64,000 nt of DNA from CAVQCX01 sp963711095 (GCA_963711095.1 CAVQCX010000007.1:62001-126000); one strand, 5' to 3'. Positions 36,693 through 46,432 are shown, numbered from the stretch's first letter. Numbers and translations are program-made. The notes: generated from the sequence alone by a model not told the origin.

Positions 36693-37649
36693 GTGCGGGT
36701 ACCAGATGAAGCGTACAGGGAGCGGTTCGCGAGCACGGATTTTCAGCCGATTTTCATCCTCGGGGACCATCGCTCCGGGACGACCCTGCTCTACGATCTG
36801 CTGGGTCGAACCGGGGCGTTCAATATCCTCACCGTTTACCACATCCTTCGCTACCCCGAGCTGGTGCGCAACCATGTCGAAGGGCGCACGGACGAGGCAA
36901 AAGGCGCGCTGATGCGCCAGTTCGCGGATCTGGGCATTGTCGACCGCAAGATCGACGGCGTGAAGGTTACACCAGAGACCCCGGAGGAGTATGGCTGGCT
37001 CCTCAAGGGCATGCCGACCATCAACCGCTTGACTCTGGGGCGGTTCATGGAAGTCTGCCGCAAGGTCCAGTTCGTCTCGCAGGCCGATCGTCCGTTGTTG
37101 CTGAAGAACCCCTGGGATTACGATCGGCGATTCCTGCGGGTTGCCGGCCTGTTCCCCGAGGCGAAATTCGTCTTCATCCATCGCAATCCGGCGGAGGTCA
37201 TCAACTCCCGCCTGAAGGTGGCAAGGATCACGTTCAGCGAGCCGAACCCCTACGGCATGATGATTTCCAGGCGATACCAGGTGATGTTCAAGCGGCGTAT
37301 AGGGCTGTACATCGTGCGCTTCCTGTACTCCGACACCTGGGATCTGGGGGCACGCATGACCAGCCGGCATGTCGCTGCCGCTGCAAGCTACTACCTGGAT
37401 CATGTGAGCGAGCTGCCGCCTTCGCGCTATATCGAGATCCGCTATGAAGATCTCTGCGAGCAGCCGAACGAGCGGGTGAAGGAGATCATGGATTTTCTCG
37501 GGCTGCAGGACCGTACCGGAGAGGATTTTTCCGCGTTGATCGCCAAGCGCCCGATTCACCTGCTGCCGGATGTCGAGCGCCAGCTGCCGAGGATCGCCCC
37601 CCGTCTGCGCCGCTATTGCGAGCGGTTCGGCTACTCCCTGCCTGGCTAG
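36693..37649 (+). CDS. Sulfotransferase family protein
   Basis: About 318 residues. The PAPS loop is FILGDHRSGTTLLYDLLGRT near the N-terminus. KNPWDYDRRFLRVAGLFPEA and KFVFIHRNPAEVINSRLKV carry the 3'-phosphate-binding Arg/Ser, and EIRYEDLCEQPNERVKEIMD is the usual C-terminal motif. This is the sulfotransferase_3-like architecture seen in lipid and small-molecule sulfotransferases. The GTG at 36693 is the most plausible start; no ATG lies in frame nearby, so the N-terminus is uncertain by up to about 10 codons. It is followed by a glycosyltransferase gene on the same strand. Confidence 0.82.
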   Translation: MRVPDEAYRERFASTDFQPIFILGDHRSGTTLLYDLLGRTGAFNILTVYHILRYPELVRNHVEGRTDEAKGALMRQFADLGIVDRKIDGVKVTPETPEEYGWLLKGMPTINRLTLGRFMEVCRKVQFVSQADRPLLLKNPWDYDRRFLRVAGLFPEAKFVFIHRNPAEVINSRLKVARITFSEPNPYGMMISRRYQVMFKRRIGLYIVRFLYSDTWDLGARMTSRHVAAAASYYLDHVSELPPSRYIEIRYEDLCEQPNERVKEIMDFLGLQDRTGEDFSALIAKRPIHLLPDVERQLPRIAPRLRRYCERFGYSLPG

Positions 37650-37859
37650 TATTCCGTTCGAGTGCACGCGTATCATTCTGGGCGCCGGCCAGGGGCCAGT
37701 GACAAGGGCGTCCTGTCCGTCATGGCCAAGACCTTGCCAGGAGGTGCAATACAGTGGATGGCCCCTTCGCGATCCGCCGTTGCTTGTCCAGCGCATGGCT
37801 GATGCATCCCGGCGCCGTTGCCGCCTCGGTGCTATGTTGCTTGCCCGAGCTCGTCTGAG

Positions 37860-39071
37860 ATGAAGGCCCTGATCTTTTCCACAGGCAGCCTCGGTGATCT
37901 GCTGCCCTTTGTCGGCATGGGGCGGGAGCTGCAGCGCCGGGGTCACCAGGTCACGCTGTTCGGCAATGGCTATTACGATGCATTCGCTGAGCGGGCCGGT
38001 CTCGATTTTCAGCCGTTGTACTCGGCGGATGAATATCGAAGCCTGATACAGCGCGATTGGAGCGGTCTGTCAGGCGTCAAGCTGTGGGCGGGGCACGTGC
38101 TGTCTTCGGTGCTGCCTGTAGAGCGCCTGGTGCGGTCTCATGCTGTCCCGGGGGAGACTGTGGTGATCTCGCTTGGCTGGATGTTGGGGACCCGGATCGC
38201 CCGGGAGCTGCTCGATATCAGACTCGTGACCATCCATATGCAGCCGGAGCCGCTGGGTACCTTGCTGGTCGGCCGAGGCTGGCTGCAGGATGTCCGACGG
38301 GCGGTACGCCGATTGGCGTACGGCGCCATGGCAGATGCGGTGTTCGCTCGCAAGCTGAACGCGCTACGTCGGGAACTTGGCCTCGGTCCCGTCAGGCGGG
38401 TGGTGACCGAATGGTGGAACTCTCCAGACCTGGTGGTCGGCATGTTTCCGGACTGGTTCCAGGCACCGGCCCCGGACTGGCCGGCGCAGACCTTTCTCCC
38501 GGGCTTCGCCCTCTACGAGCCCGTGCAGGCCTTCGAAGAAGAGCCTGATCTGGAGGCCTTTCTGAGCGCCGGGGAGCCCCCGGTGGTGTTCGGGCAGGGA
38601 TCCTGGATCCAGGGAGCCGAGGATTATTTCCGCAGCTCCGTGGCCGCGGCACAGGCCCTGGGGCTGCGCGCGATTCTGCTTACGCCGCATGTGGAGCAGG
38701 TGCCGTCGCATCTGCCAGGGGACATGTTGCACTTGAAGTTCGTTCCTTATTCGCGGGTCCTGCCCCGCTCGGCGGCGTTCGTGCATCATGGTGGGACCGG
38801 CTCGCTCGCCTCGGGCCTTGCCGCGGGTATACCCCAGCTGGTGTGCCCGCGGGTGGGCGATCAGCCGGCCAATGCGCGGCGGCTCACCCGCCTGGGTGTG
38901 GCCGAGTCGATCGCGCCGAGGCATTACAAGGCTGCCGCTGTCAGGGCAGCGCTGGAGCGGCTGCTGAGCAGCCCTTCCGTGGCCGCTGCCTGCGCGCGCT
39001 TCGCCGAGGCATCCCGCACCATGCACACCTTTGCGCGCATCGCCGACCGAGTCGAAGGCCTTTACCCCTAA
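37860..39071 (+). CDS. GT1-family glycosyltransferase (macrolide/sterol type)
   Basis: A 403-residue GT-B fold enzyme. The N-terminus MKALIFSTGSLGDLLPFVGM shows the G-S-x-G-D-x-x-P motif of UGT/sterol/macrolide glycosyltransferases (erythromycin CIII-like). The C-terminal donor-site motif is AAFVHHGGTGSLASGLAAGI, followed by PQLVCPRVGDQPANARRL. It transfers a sugar from an NDP-sugar to a hydrophobic acceptor. It lies 210 nt after the sulfotransferase gene and may share its transcript. Confidence 0.88.
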   Translation: MKALIFSTGSLGDLLPFVGMGRELQRRGHQVTLFGNGYYDAFAERAGLDFQPLYSADEYRSLIQRDWSGLSGVKLWAGHVLSSVLPVERLVRSHAVPGETVVISLGWMLGTRIARELLDIRLVTIHMQPEPLGTLLVGRGWLQDVRRAVRRLAYGAMADAVFARKLNALRRELGLGPVRRVVTEWWNSPDLVVGMFPDWFQAPAPDWPAQTFLPGFALYEPVQAFEEEPDLEAFLSAGEPPVVFGQGSWIQGAEDYFRSSVAAAQALGLRAILLTPHVEQVPSHLPGDMLHLKFVPYSRVLPRSAAFVHHGGTGSLASGLAAGIPQLVCPRVGDQPANARRLTRLGVAESIAPRHYKAAAVRAALERLLSSPSVAAACARFAEASRTMHTFARIADRVEGLYP

Positions 39072-39202
39072 GCGCTAAGCGTCGGTTGGACTTTGGCTCT
39101 GGAGACTGCGCCGGGCCCGAAGCGGACCCCGATCAGCGTCAGACGGAAGGGGCGCAGCCGATCCCTGTCGCGGGGGAGGACGCAGGGGGGAGCCGGTGGC
39201 CG

Positions 39203-40111
39203 TCACGGCCCTCTGAGCGCGGCATCGAGCCAGCTGATGGTCGCGTTGAGCCCCCAGGGCTCGTCACTGAGGAACCAGGCCGGGTCCGCATTGCTTCCCC
39301 CATCGAGCATCTCGAACTTGTGATCGGCCTCGCCGTCCGTGAGTTGGTCACCGGGCACCAGCAGCCAGCCGGACCCGTCGGTCGGGTCCACGCAGCTCAG
39401 CCCGTCGCAGGATTTGCCCGTCACTTGGGCGAGCTGGGGGCGCAGCTGCTCCTGTCGGGAAATGGTGGGATCGGCGTAGGTGTAGACGGAATCGTCCTCG
39501 CCCGTCACGGCCAGCACCTTTGGCACCCCGTTGGCCTGGCGCTCGTTGCATGTCAGCGGGATCGTGAGCGCGGCGCGGTTGAACTTCACCAGGGTGCCCG
39601 TCGCCATCAGCAGCGCCGCCTTGACCTGCACGTCGGCGCTGTAACGGCCCGCCTGGTGCGCGATCCACGAGCCCTGGCTGAACCCCACCACCCCCATGCC
39701 GAGGCTGGGCTCTGCCGAGGTGCTGGCATAGATGGCGTTGATGGCTGAGCGCGGATTCGAGCGGTCAAAAATATTGCGGACCTTGCGGTCTAGCGCCGAA
39801 CAGTTGAGTCGCGCAGCCAGGCCGTTGTTGTAGTCCACGGCGGCGACCACGAAGCCTCTCGCCGACAAGGCCCACAGATAGGTGTCGGCCAGCACACTGT
39901 TTGTCACCGAGGGCGCCTTGGTGCCGGGCACGAAGATCACCAGCGGCTTAGGCCCTGGCTCCCGGGGCTCGTAGACGACGATGCTCCGCTGCCGCCCCTC
40001 CGCGGTGTAAACCAGGTCGCTCCGGTCCACCGCGCTCAACGCCTGCGCCTCGGCACATGCCAGCCAAGACACCCCGATCAATATCCACTCACTCAAGCGG
40101 AGTCTGGCCAT
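39203..40111 (-). CDS. Secreted alpha/beta hydrolase (dienelactone-hydrolase/PHB-depolymerase-like)
   Basis: A 302-residue protein with a signal peptide (MARLRLSEWILIGVSWLACA, cleavage near EAQA). The alpha/beta hydrolase fold shows GPKPLVIFVPG, the nucleophile elbow GFSQGSW and a late His in GEADHKFE. The paired Cys in DGLSCVDPTDG and KSCDG suggest a periplasmic disulfide. Substrate unknown; an esterase acting on the locus's lipid is possible. The ATG at 40111 is preferred; an ATG nine codons upstream also exists. Confidence 0.72.
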   Translation of the reverse strand: MARLRLSEWILIGVSWLACAEAQALSAVDRSDLVYTAEGRQRSIVVYEPREPGPKPLVIFVPGTKAPSVTNSVLADTYLWALSARGFVVAAVDYNNGLAARLNCSALDRKVRNIFDRSNPRSAINAIYASTSAEPSLGMGVVGFSQGSWIAHQAGRYSADVQVKAALLMATGTLVKFNRAALTIPLTCNERQANGVPKVLAVTGEDDSVYTYADPTISRQEQLRPQLAQVTGKSCDGLSCVDPTDGSGWLLVPGDQLTDGEADHKFEMLDGGSNADPAWFLSDEPWGLNATISWLDAALRGP

Positions 40112-40236
40112 GGCGGATCGCCTATCCGGTGCAGTCAAATGAGTCCATAGGCGGCCTGGAGATTTCGGGCCAGGCCACCGCCGAGCTTGTCCGTGCCAGC
40201 GCGCCTCGGGCGCGTATCCGAGGGGCCCGCAGGCCG

Positions 40237-42051
40237 CTAGCGCGCAAGCGCAGGCGTCCCGATGAAGATCTCGGTACCCCCGGAGGGCACCCCCTCGGCG
40301 TTCACGATCCCGGCGAACGGGTTGGCGGTACCCACGGCCAGACCGATCGGCGTCGACTCCAGGCAGCGCCCGCCATAGTTGAAGCGATTGCCCAGGCCGT
40401 CCTTGAACAGCCGGGTGAACTGGACTCCATCCGAAGACTTCAGAAGATCGAAGCCGTCGAACTGTCCGACCGCGTCCAGGGTGGAGACGAACAGATCGCC
40501 TTGGTGCTCGACGAATCGCCAGAAGTAGCTGGCGTCACCGGCGCCCAGGGGGTGCCGGAGCGCCCCCGTGGGGAAACCGGGGCCGGCGTTCGTCGCGGGC
40601 AGGCAGTCGTCGGCGGCAGTGTCGTCGTCGAGCTGGATGGGCGGCAGGCCCAAGACGTTGATCGCCGGCAGCAGACGGGTATTGGCGGCGGCCTCCCAGA
40701 CCAGACGCACGGCCGGGGGCAGCTCGTCCATGCTGTTCTCGACGTCTCCGACATTGGTGCAGTCCAGGTTCTCCAGGCCGGGCAGACGTCGGCCGGGGTC
40801 CGCGAAGTCGCGGCGCGGCCAGCCCACGAGCAGCTGCCATTGGTGGGGCGCCAGCGGTCCGCCCTGGGGCACCGAGCCTGCGTTGGGCACGCGGATCATC
40901 TCAGCGAGAGTGAGATTGAGATTGACGTTTCCGGATTCAGACGGGGCGACGTAAAGATCGTTGCCGAATACGCCGAGTGTCGCTCCGGCGTTGTCGATGG
41001 GGGGCCCGATGTTGTCCGGCGGCCGTCCGGCACCGTTGTCGATGATCTTGGCCCAGCTGATGTTGCAGTGGCCGTCGCCCACCCAGGGCTCCAGGCAGTC
41101 AGCGCCGTCGCCGCGCCACAGCTCCATGCCGGTGGTCCTATTGACGGTCGTCATCCACAGATAGCGGCCGACCGCCTGGATGTCGAAGATGCCGATGTTG
41201 CCCGGATCCGCAAGGGGGGTGGAGGCCGAGTCGCTCACGTTGACCAGCGTCTGCCAGGCGGCGCCGTGCGCCGGGTCCGGGCTCATGTGCAGGACCGGAT
41301 GCGCAGACACGTCATGGTCTCCTATCGTGCCCGTGGGCGAGGTCCAGAGCCGACCCTTGAAGCAGGCCAGGCCCCGGTAGCCGAGGTCCACCTGTTGGAA
41401 GTTCCCCAGGCTTGCCCTGAGGTGTAGGAAGGGGCGGCTGCCGAGGTTGTTGAACAGACCCTCTGTGGCCGTAGGCTGGAAGGTCGTTCCGTCGTAGTAG
41501 AGGATGTTCCCCGGGATCCCCGCCGTCGTGACATAGAGCCGCTCCACACCGTCGCCGGCGTCGCACACCGCCATATTGCGGTAGCCGACGTCGCGCGGGG
41601 TTTTGCGTGAAAGCTGGCCAAAGGAGAACAGCGCGACGGCGCGTCTGATCTTCGGAGACTGGAACACCCGTTGCCAGGTGCCGCTCAGGCCCCAGTCGCC
41701 GACTGCGTCGTTGGAGCTGGGCTGGTAGCGCCAGATCTCCGCCGGGCCGCGCGCGGCGTAATCCTGCTGCGTAAGGTCCTCCCGAAGGGTTCCCACCCAC
41801 AGGGCCCCCTGGAACCAGGCCATGGACCAGGCGTAGCCGTTCTGGTTGGAGCCCAGATTGGGCTGCAGGTTCGGGTATATGGTCTTGTCCGCGTCGGCGA
41901 AGAAGGCGCCGTTGACGGTCAGAGCGAAGCCGTTCTTGGCGATCTGATAGAAGTCGCTTTCGCTGAGGTCGGAAGAGGCTGACGCCCCATGGGTCGCAGC
42001 CAGCGCGAGCACCCCGCTGGCCAGGATTCTGTAAAAAGTACGTCTCGGCAC
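40237..42051 (-). CDS. Secreted propeller-like protein, paralogue 1 (short form)
   Basis: A 604-residue secreted protein, signal peptide about 1-25 (MPRRTFYRILASGVLALAAT). The mature part shows recurring beta-propeller-like units such as YSWSMAWFQ..LWVGT, AEIWRY, RLYVTT..PGNILYYDG, YRGLACFKGRLW and GNDLYVAPSESG. It ends with IFIGTPALAR, just where its two paralogues begin their C-terminal modules, so it is the minimal N-terminal domain. I do not recognise the family and no catalytic motif is obvious. It has its own extended -10 promoter. Confidence 0.75.
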   Translation of the reverse strand: MPRRTFYRILASGVLALAATHGASASSDLSESDFYQIAKNGFALTVNGAFFADADKTIYPNLQPNLGSNQNGYAWSMAWFQGALWVGTLREDLTQQDYAARGPAEIWRYQPSSNDAVGDWGLSGTWQRVFQSPKIRRAVALFSFGQLSRKTPRDVGYRNMAVCDAGDGVERLYVTTAGIPGNILYYDGTTFQPTATEGLFNNLGSRPFLHLRASLGNFQQVDLGYRGLACFKGRLWTSPTGTIGDHDVSAHPVLHMSPDPAHGAAWQTLVNVSDSASTPLADPGNIGIFDIQAVGRYLWMTTVNRTTGMELWRGDGADCLEPWVGDGHCNISWAKIIDNGAGRPPDNIGPPIDNAGATLGVFGNDLYVAPSESGNVNLNLTLAEMIRVPNAGSVPQGGPLAPHQWQLLVGWPRRDFADPGRRLPGLENLDCTNVGDVENSMDELPPAVRLVWEAAANTRLLPAINVLGLPPIQLDDDTAADDCLPATNAGPGFPTGALRHPLGAGDASYFWRFVEHQGDLFVSTLDAVGQFDGFDLLKSSDGVQFTRLFKDGLGNRFNYGGRCLESTPIGLAVGTANPFAGIVNAEGVPSGGTEIFIGTPALAR

Positions 42052-42097
42052 CCTTGTTCTCCCTTGGCGCCCTTCGCAGAGGCGGCGCGTTTACGGG

Positions 42098-42106
42098 CTT
42101 ATATCA
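42098..42106 (-). promoter_or_regulatory. Extended -10 element of paralogue 1
   Basis: The minus strand reads TGATATAAG about 50 nt before the start codon at 42051, matching the TGnTATAAT extended -10 consensus. Equivalent elements precede the other two paralogues at similar distances. Confidence 0.55.
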
Positions 42107-42208
42107 TAGCCGCGGAGGCTTTCACACCCGCGATGGGCCTGATGGCCCGGGTTCGTCGAGCAGGGGGGGCCGGAACGTCGTGCCGTCCCGGAGGGAGAGG
42201 GTAACAGC

Positions 42209-42234
42209 CCTGGGCCCCGCCGGGGGGGCCCAGG
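42209..42234 (-). terminator. Hairpin after paralogue 2
   Basis: The arms CCTGGGCCCC and GGGGGCCCAGG pair almost perfectly, starting 11 nt after the paralogue 2 stop. No long T-tract follows on the minus strand, so termination strength is uncertain. Confidence 0.5.
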
Positions 42235-42245
42235 CCATCTCACCG

Positions 42246-43329
42246 TTAGAAGAACCGCCGGGTAAACGAGCTGGCGGCCGTCGTGGTGCTGTTGCCCGCG
42301 CCGTCCGTCGCCCGGGCCTGCAGGCTGTAGCTGGTGCTGGCAGCCGGGGTGAAGGCGTAGCTCCAGCCCGTGGTGCCGGTGGCGGGCACCCAGATCTGGC
42401 TCCCCGCCACGAACGCCGAGCCGTTCCACCAGGTATTGTCGGAGGTCCGCCGCAGGCTGATCTGCACCGAGGCGACGCCGGTGCCGGCGTCCGAAGCGGT
42501 GCCGCAGATATCCGCAGTAGCGGTGCTGCAGCCGCGGTTGAACGCCGACGACGTATAGGAGCCGCCGCTCGCCGGGAAGCTGATCGACACCGTGGGCGGC
42601 ACATTGTCCGTCTGCTGGCTGAAGGCGGCCTGGGCGATGGTGCTCGGGTTGCTCGCAACGTCGAAGGACTGGGCGAGCACCGTGTAGCTGCCGTTCGACG
42701 GCGGGGTGAAGGCATAGCTCCAGGCGGTCTTGCCGGTGGCGGTCTGCCAGAGCGGGGTGCCGCCGTTGGCTACGAACGCCGAGCCGTTCCAGAAGTTGCC
42801 GCCGGCGTCGCGGACGGCGGCCTTCACCAGGTTGACTCCGGAGCCGCTGTCGGCGGCGGTTCCGCAGATGTCGCCGCCCGGGCTGGAGCAGCCGGCCAGG
42901 TAGGCCGCCGGCGTGTAGCCGCCTCCGGCGCTCGGGAAGCCGATGGTGACCGTGGGCGGTACGCTGTCCCCTTGCTCGCCGAACGGGGTCTCCAGCACGC
43001 CGCTCTCGTTGCCGCCTTGGTCGATGGACTTGGCGAGCAGGGTATAGCTGCCGTTGGCCGGCGGCGTGAAGGCGTAGCTCCAGGCGCTGGTGCCGGTGGC
43101 GGTGTGCCAGAGCGGGCTGCCGGCGTTGTCCACGAACGCCGAGCCGTTCCAGAACCTGCCGGTGGCGTCGCGGACCGCCACCTGCACCGAGGTGATGACG
43201 GAGACGCCATTGGCGGCCGTGCCGCAGACGTCACCCCCCGGGCTGGCGCACCCGGCGAGATAGCCGGCCGCGTCGTAGTTGGTGCCGCTGACCGGGAAGT
43301 TGACCGCCACGCTAGGGAGGGTCCCGTCC
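42246..43329 (-). repeat. Three tandem Ig-like coding modules
   Basis: Direct coding repeats of about 360 bp at roughly 42970-43329, 42610-42969 and 42246-42608 within paralogue 2. The first two are the most alike (each with AGC.SPGGD(V/I)CGTA, WNGSAFV and PLW.TATG). The third, C-terminal one resembles the orphan module at 46494. Confidence 0.7.
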
Positions 43330-46214
43330 TGGAGCAGGGTGACGCGGACGATGGGGTCGCGCGAGGGCGTGTTGCTGGTGTTGCGCCCGCCCGGGTCGCT
43401 GGCCCGGAAGGTGAAGTAGTCGACGCCGGGGGTGTTGGCGTCGGTTGGCGTGTAGGTGATGCCGGTGGGGCCGACGCCCACAGTCCCGTGCAGCGGGAAG
43501 GGGCCGGCGGTGACCTTCGTGTAGGTCAGCGCGTCGCCGTCCGGGTCGACGCAGATCGGCGGAACGGTGGCGGCCGGGTTGAAGGTCACCTGGGTGTCCA
43601 GGCCGATGATCAGCGAGATATCGGCGTCGCGGCACACCGGCGCATCGTTGACCGACGGGTTGTTGATGATCGGCTGGGCGAGGCTCTCCCAGACCTGGCT
43701 GGCCTGGTAGCCGTGATGGTCCTCGGCCAGCACCTGGACGTCGGGGCGCAGGGCGCTGCCGCTGTTGCTGGCGGGCAGGGTCGTCCAGTCGGGCACGCTC
43801 AGGTGGGCGCTGATCTGGCAGGCGGCCTTGCCGTCGCAGAGCGTCGGGTTGGTGGTGGTGTCGAGCACGTTGCTCAGCGTCACCCCCGGTGAGTCGAGGC
43901 TCTGGAATTCGCAACGCACCAGCCCCGATTCGGCGTCGGTGCAGACCGCGGTGACATCATAGTCAGCACTGCCCGCTGCGCCGGCATCGATCAGGTTGAC
44001 ATTGGCCCTGGGCTGGTTGTTGCCGGTCGGATAGGTGGCCGGCACGCTCATGAACATGGGGTTGGCACCGCTGTACCAGGGGTCGACCTGGGGCGGCAGG
44101 TCATAGCTTGCCGTCACCGTGACCTCGTCGCAGCCGACCTTGCCCTGCTGGTTGGTCACACGCAGGGTGTAGGTGTAGCTGTTGACATCCTGGGGGCTGT
44201 CGGAGGCCACAATGACAGTCGGCGTGGCCGAGGTGGAGATGGCATTCGCCGAGCTCAGGCTGGTGCAGCTGCTGGCCAGCGCGCCGCTGAACCACTCGTA
44301 GGGGCTGGGCACGAGCCCGGTCCCGCCGAAGGTGTCGTTGCCGCTGCCGTTCAGAGTGAAGCTCAGGGTCCCGACCTGGCCGGTGTCGAACTTGAGCTGG
44401 TCGCTGTCCGCATCGGCCTTGGGTGCCGCCTGGCCCGCCGGGGCGGTAGTGCCCAGGTGTACATCGGTGCCGCCGTTGGGCAGGGTCGTGGTGCCGTCGG
44501 CGGAGCCCAGGAACAGGCCCAGGGGGGTGGAGACCAGGCTGCGGACGCCGTACGCATCGGGGTTGCCCAGACCGTTGTTGACCACCAGGGTCCAGTTGAT
44601 GCCGTCGGTGGTCTTGTAGACGTTGAAGCCGTCGGCCTCCCCGGGATAGTCGCGGCTGCCGCCGCCGCTGGTGTCCAGGGTGCCGATGAAGAATTCGCCG
44701 CCGTGCTGGGCCATGCGCCAGAAGTAGTTGTTCTGCCCGGGCAGCAGTGGGTTCTTGTAGGTCGCATCGAGCCCCAGCCCGGGACCGCTGCCGGTGGCGG
44801 GCATGCAGTCGTCGGCGACTGCGTCGTCATCCAGCTCGCTGTTGGCCAGCCAAGCCTTGCGGAAGAAGGTCGGACCGGAGGTCCAGACGGTGTTGGTGGG
44901 CGGCTCGCCCGGGTTGGCCATGTCGCCGACATGGCCGGTGCAGTCCAGGTTCTCCAGGCCTGGCAGGCGCACGCCCGGCTGCGCATAGTCCTTGCGCGGC
45001 CAGCCCGCCAGCAGCTGCCACTTGGGCGAGCTCGCCGTGTCGGCGTTCTGCACCCGCAGCAGCTCGGCGTAGGTGGTCTGGAAGAAGCCCGACTCGGCGG
45101 CGCCGATATAGAGGTCGTGGCCGTAGACGCCCAGGGTGGCGCCGGCGTTGTCGATGGTTGGGCCAGTGGCGTCGGCCGGGCGGCCGGCGCCGTTGTCGAT
45201 GACCTTGGTCCAGCTGATGTTGCAGCTGCTGCCGACCCAGGGCTCCTGGCAGGCGGTGCCGTCGCCGCGCCAGAGCTCGAAGCCGGTGGTGCGGTTGACC
45301 GTGCTCAGCCACAGATAGTTGCCCATGGCCTCGACCTGGAAGATGCCGATGTTGTTCGGGTCGGCCATTCCCGCGGGCGTGCCCGAGCCGCCGTTCTTGA
45401 CGTCCAGCACGGTCTGCCAGGCCGCGCCGCCGGCGGGATTGGTGTTCATAAGCAGGATCGGATGGTTGGAGATGTCCACGTCATCGGCCGTGCCGGCGGG
45501 CGAGGCGAACAGCCTCCCCTTGAAGCAGGTCAGCCCGCGGAACCCGAAATCGGCGGTATTGGTGTTGGAGACGTTGTTGAGGGTGGTCGGAAAGCCCGAG
45601 GTGGAGGTCGCGCTGAAGGTGCTGCCGTTCCAGTACAGGATGTTCGGGGGCAGGCCGGTGGCGGTGACATACAGGCGGCTTGTGGCTCCGCTGCCGCCGG
45701 CGTTGCACACGCTCATGTTGCGGTAGCCGGCGTCGCGCGGGTAATCGGTCGGTACCGATCCGCCGGACAGCCAGGCGACGATCCGCGAGACGTTCGGCGA
45801 GACATAGACCTGCTGCCAGGTCCCGCTCAGCCCCCAGTCGCCGCCGGCGTCGCCGGCGCTCGGGCTGTAGCGCCAGATCTCGGCGGGGCCGGCCGCGACG
45901 CGGTCGGTGCCCAGGGCATCGCGGTTGGTCCCCACCCAAAGGGTGTTCTGGAACCAGGCCATGGACCAGGAGTAGGTGTTCAGGGGGCCGCCCAGGCCGG
46001 TGGGCTGGAGGTTCGGAAACTCGGTCTTACCCGGGTCCAGGTAGAAGGCCCCGTTGACGGCGGACGCAAAGCCGTTCTTGGAGAGCTGGCCGAAATCCCC
46101 GGCGTTGGCCGGGCCCGCGGCGCTGGCCGCCCCGCTCGCCAGCCCGAGAAGTATACCGACCGCCAACAGCGTTGCCTGTATGCCCGCCCTGGTCCGTCCG
46201 ACTAATCCGTGCAT
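42246..46214 (-). CDS. Secreted propeller-like protein with three Ig-like C-terminal modules, paralogue 2
   Basis: 1322 residues from ATG 46214 (MHGLVGRTRAGIQATLLAVG; signal to about residue 33, SAASA). The N-terminal 600 residues match paralogue 1. A PKD/cadherin-like middle (about 610-990) contains two-Cys motifs and NDAPVCRDADISL. Then come three tandem modules of about 120 residues, each opening VP.V.I.FP..GG.YT and carrying GC....DICGTA, (F/W)WNGSAFV, TGT.AWSYAFTP. It ends SSFTRRFF. It is likely exported to the surface or medium. Family not recognised. Neighbouring genes suggest a role tied to the lipid locus, but that is inference. Confidence 0.78.
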   Translation of the reverse strand: MHGLVGRTRAGIQATLLAVGILLGLASGAASAAGPANAGDFGQLSKNGFASAVNGAFYLDPGKTEFPNLQPTGLGGPLNTYSWSMAWFQNTLWVGTNRDALGTDRVAAGPAEIWRYSPSAGDAGGDWGLSGTWQQVYVSPNVSRIVAWLSGGSVPTDYPRDAGYRNMSVCNAGGSGATSRLYVTATGLPPNILYWNGSTFSATSTSGFPTTLNNVSNTNTADFGFRGLTCFKGRLFASPAGTADDVDISNHPILLMNTNPAGGAAWQTVLDVKNGGSGTPAGMADPNNIGIFQVEAMGNYLWLSTVNRTTGFELWRGDGTACQEPWVGSSCNISWTKVIDNGAGRPADATGPTIDNAGATLGVYGHDLYIGAAESGFFQTTYAELLRVQNADTASSPKWQLLAGWPRKDYAQPGVRLPGLENLDCTGHVGDMANPGEPPTNTVWTSGPTFFRKAWLANSELDDDAVADDCMPATGSGPGLGLDATYKNPLLPGQNNYFWRMAQHGGEFFIGTLDTSGGGSRDYPGEADGFNVYKTTDGINWTLVVNNGLGNPDAYGVRSLVSTPLGLFLGSADGTTTLPNGGTDVHLGTTAPAGQAAPKADADSDQLKFDTGQVGTLSFTLNGSGNDTFGGTGLVPSPYEWFSGALASSCTSLSSANAISTSATPTVIVASDSPQDVNSYTYTLRVTNQQGKVGCDEVTVTASYDLPPQVDPWYSGANPMFMSVPATYPTGNNQPRANVNLIDAGAAGSADYDVTAVCTDAESGLVRCEFQSLDSPGVTLSNVLDTTTNPTLCDGKAACQISAHLSVPDWTTLPASNSGSALRPDVQVLAEDHHGYQASQVWESLAQPIINNPSVNDAPVCRDADISLIIGLDTQVTFNPAATVPPICVDPDGDALTYTKVTAGPFPLHGTVGVGPTGITYTPTDANTPGVDYFTFRASDPGGRNTSNTPSRDPIVRVTLLQDGTLPSVAVNFPVSGTNYDAAGYLAGCASPGGDVCGTAANGVSVITSVQVAVRDATGRFWNGSAFVDNAGSPLWHTATGTSAWSYAFTPPANGSYTLLAKSIDQGGNESGVLETPFGEQGDSVPPTVTIGFPSAGGGYTPAAYLAGCSSPGGDICGTAADSGSGVNLVKAAVRDAGGNFWNGSAFVANGGTPLWQTATGKTAWSYAFTPPSNGSYTVLAQSFDVASNPSTIAQAAFSQQTDNVPPTVSISFPASGGSYTSSAFNRGCSTATADICGTASDAGTGVASVQISLRRTSDNTWWNGSAFVAGSQIWVPATGTTGWSYAFTPAASTSYSLQARATDGAGNSTTTAASSFTRRFF

Positions 46215-46273
46215 TGTTGCCCCCTTGCCACAGTTGATCGCGCCCGAATGCCTTGCATCGGGCAGATTTGCGG

Positions 46274-46282
46274 CATATATCA
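46274..46282 (-). promoter_or_regulatory. Extended -10 element of paralogue 2
   Basis: The minus strand reads TGATATATG about 60 nt before the start codon at 46214, matching the elements upstream of paralogues 1 and 3. Confidence 0.55.
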
Positions 46283-46432
46283 CGGCGGAAGCCGGTTGGC
46301 CAATAGCCCTCTCCGATGCCTAAGATACTGATCCTTCGTACAAAAATTACATGCCGAGGCGGGGCTTCTGGGCCAACGGGCTACACTGTTGCGGGCGCGA
46401 CCCGGCTAGGGCCCTGGGCCGCAGCAAAGGTC

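Noticed and set aside
42054..46205. Long plus-strand frames (612 and 582 codons) over paralogue 2
   Set aside because: Gly/Ala/Arg/Val-rich repeats mirror the codon periodicity of the modules on the other strand; no signal peptide or start context.
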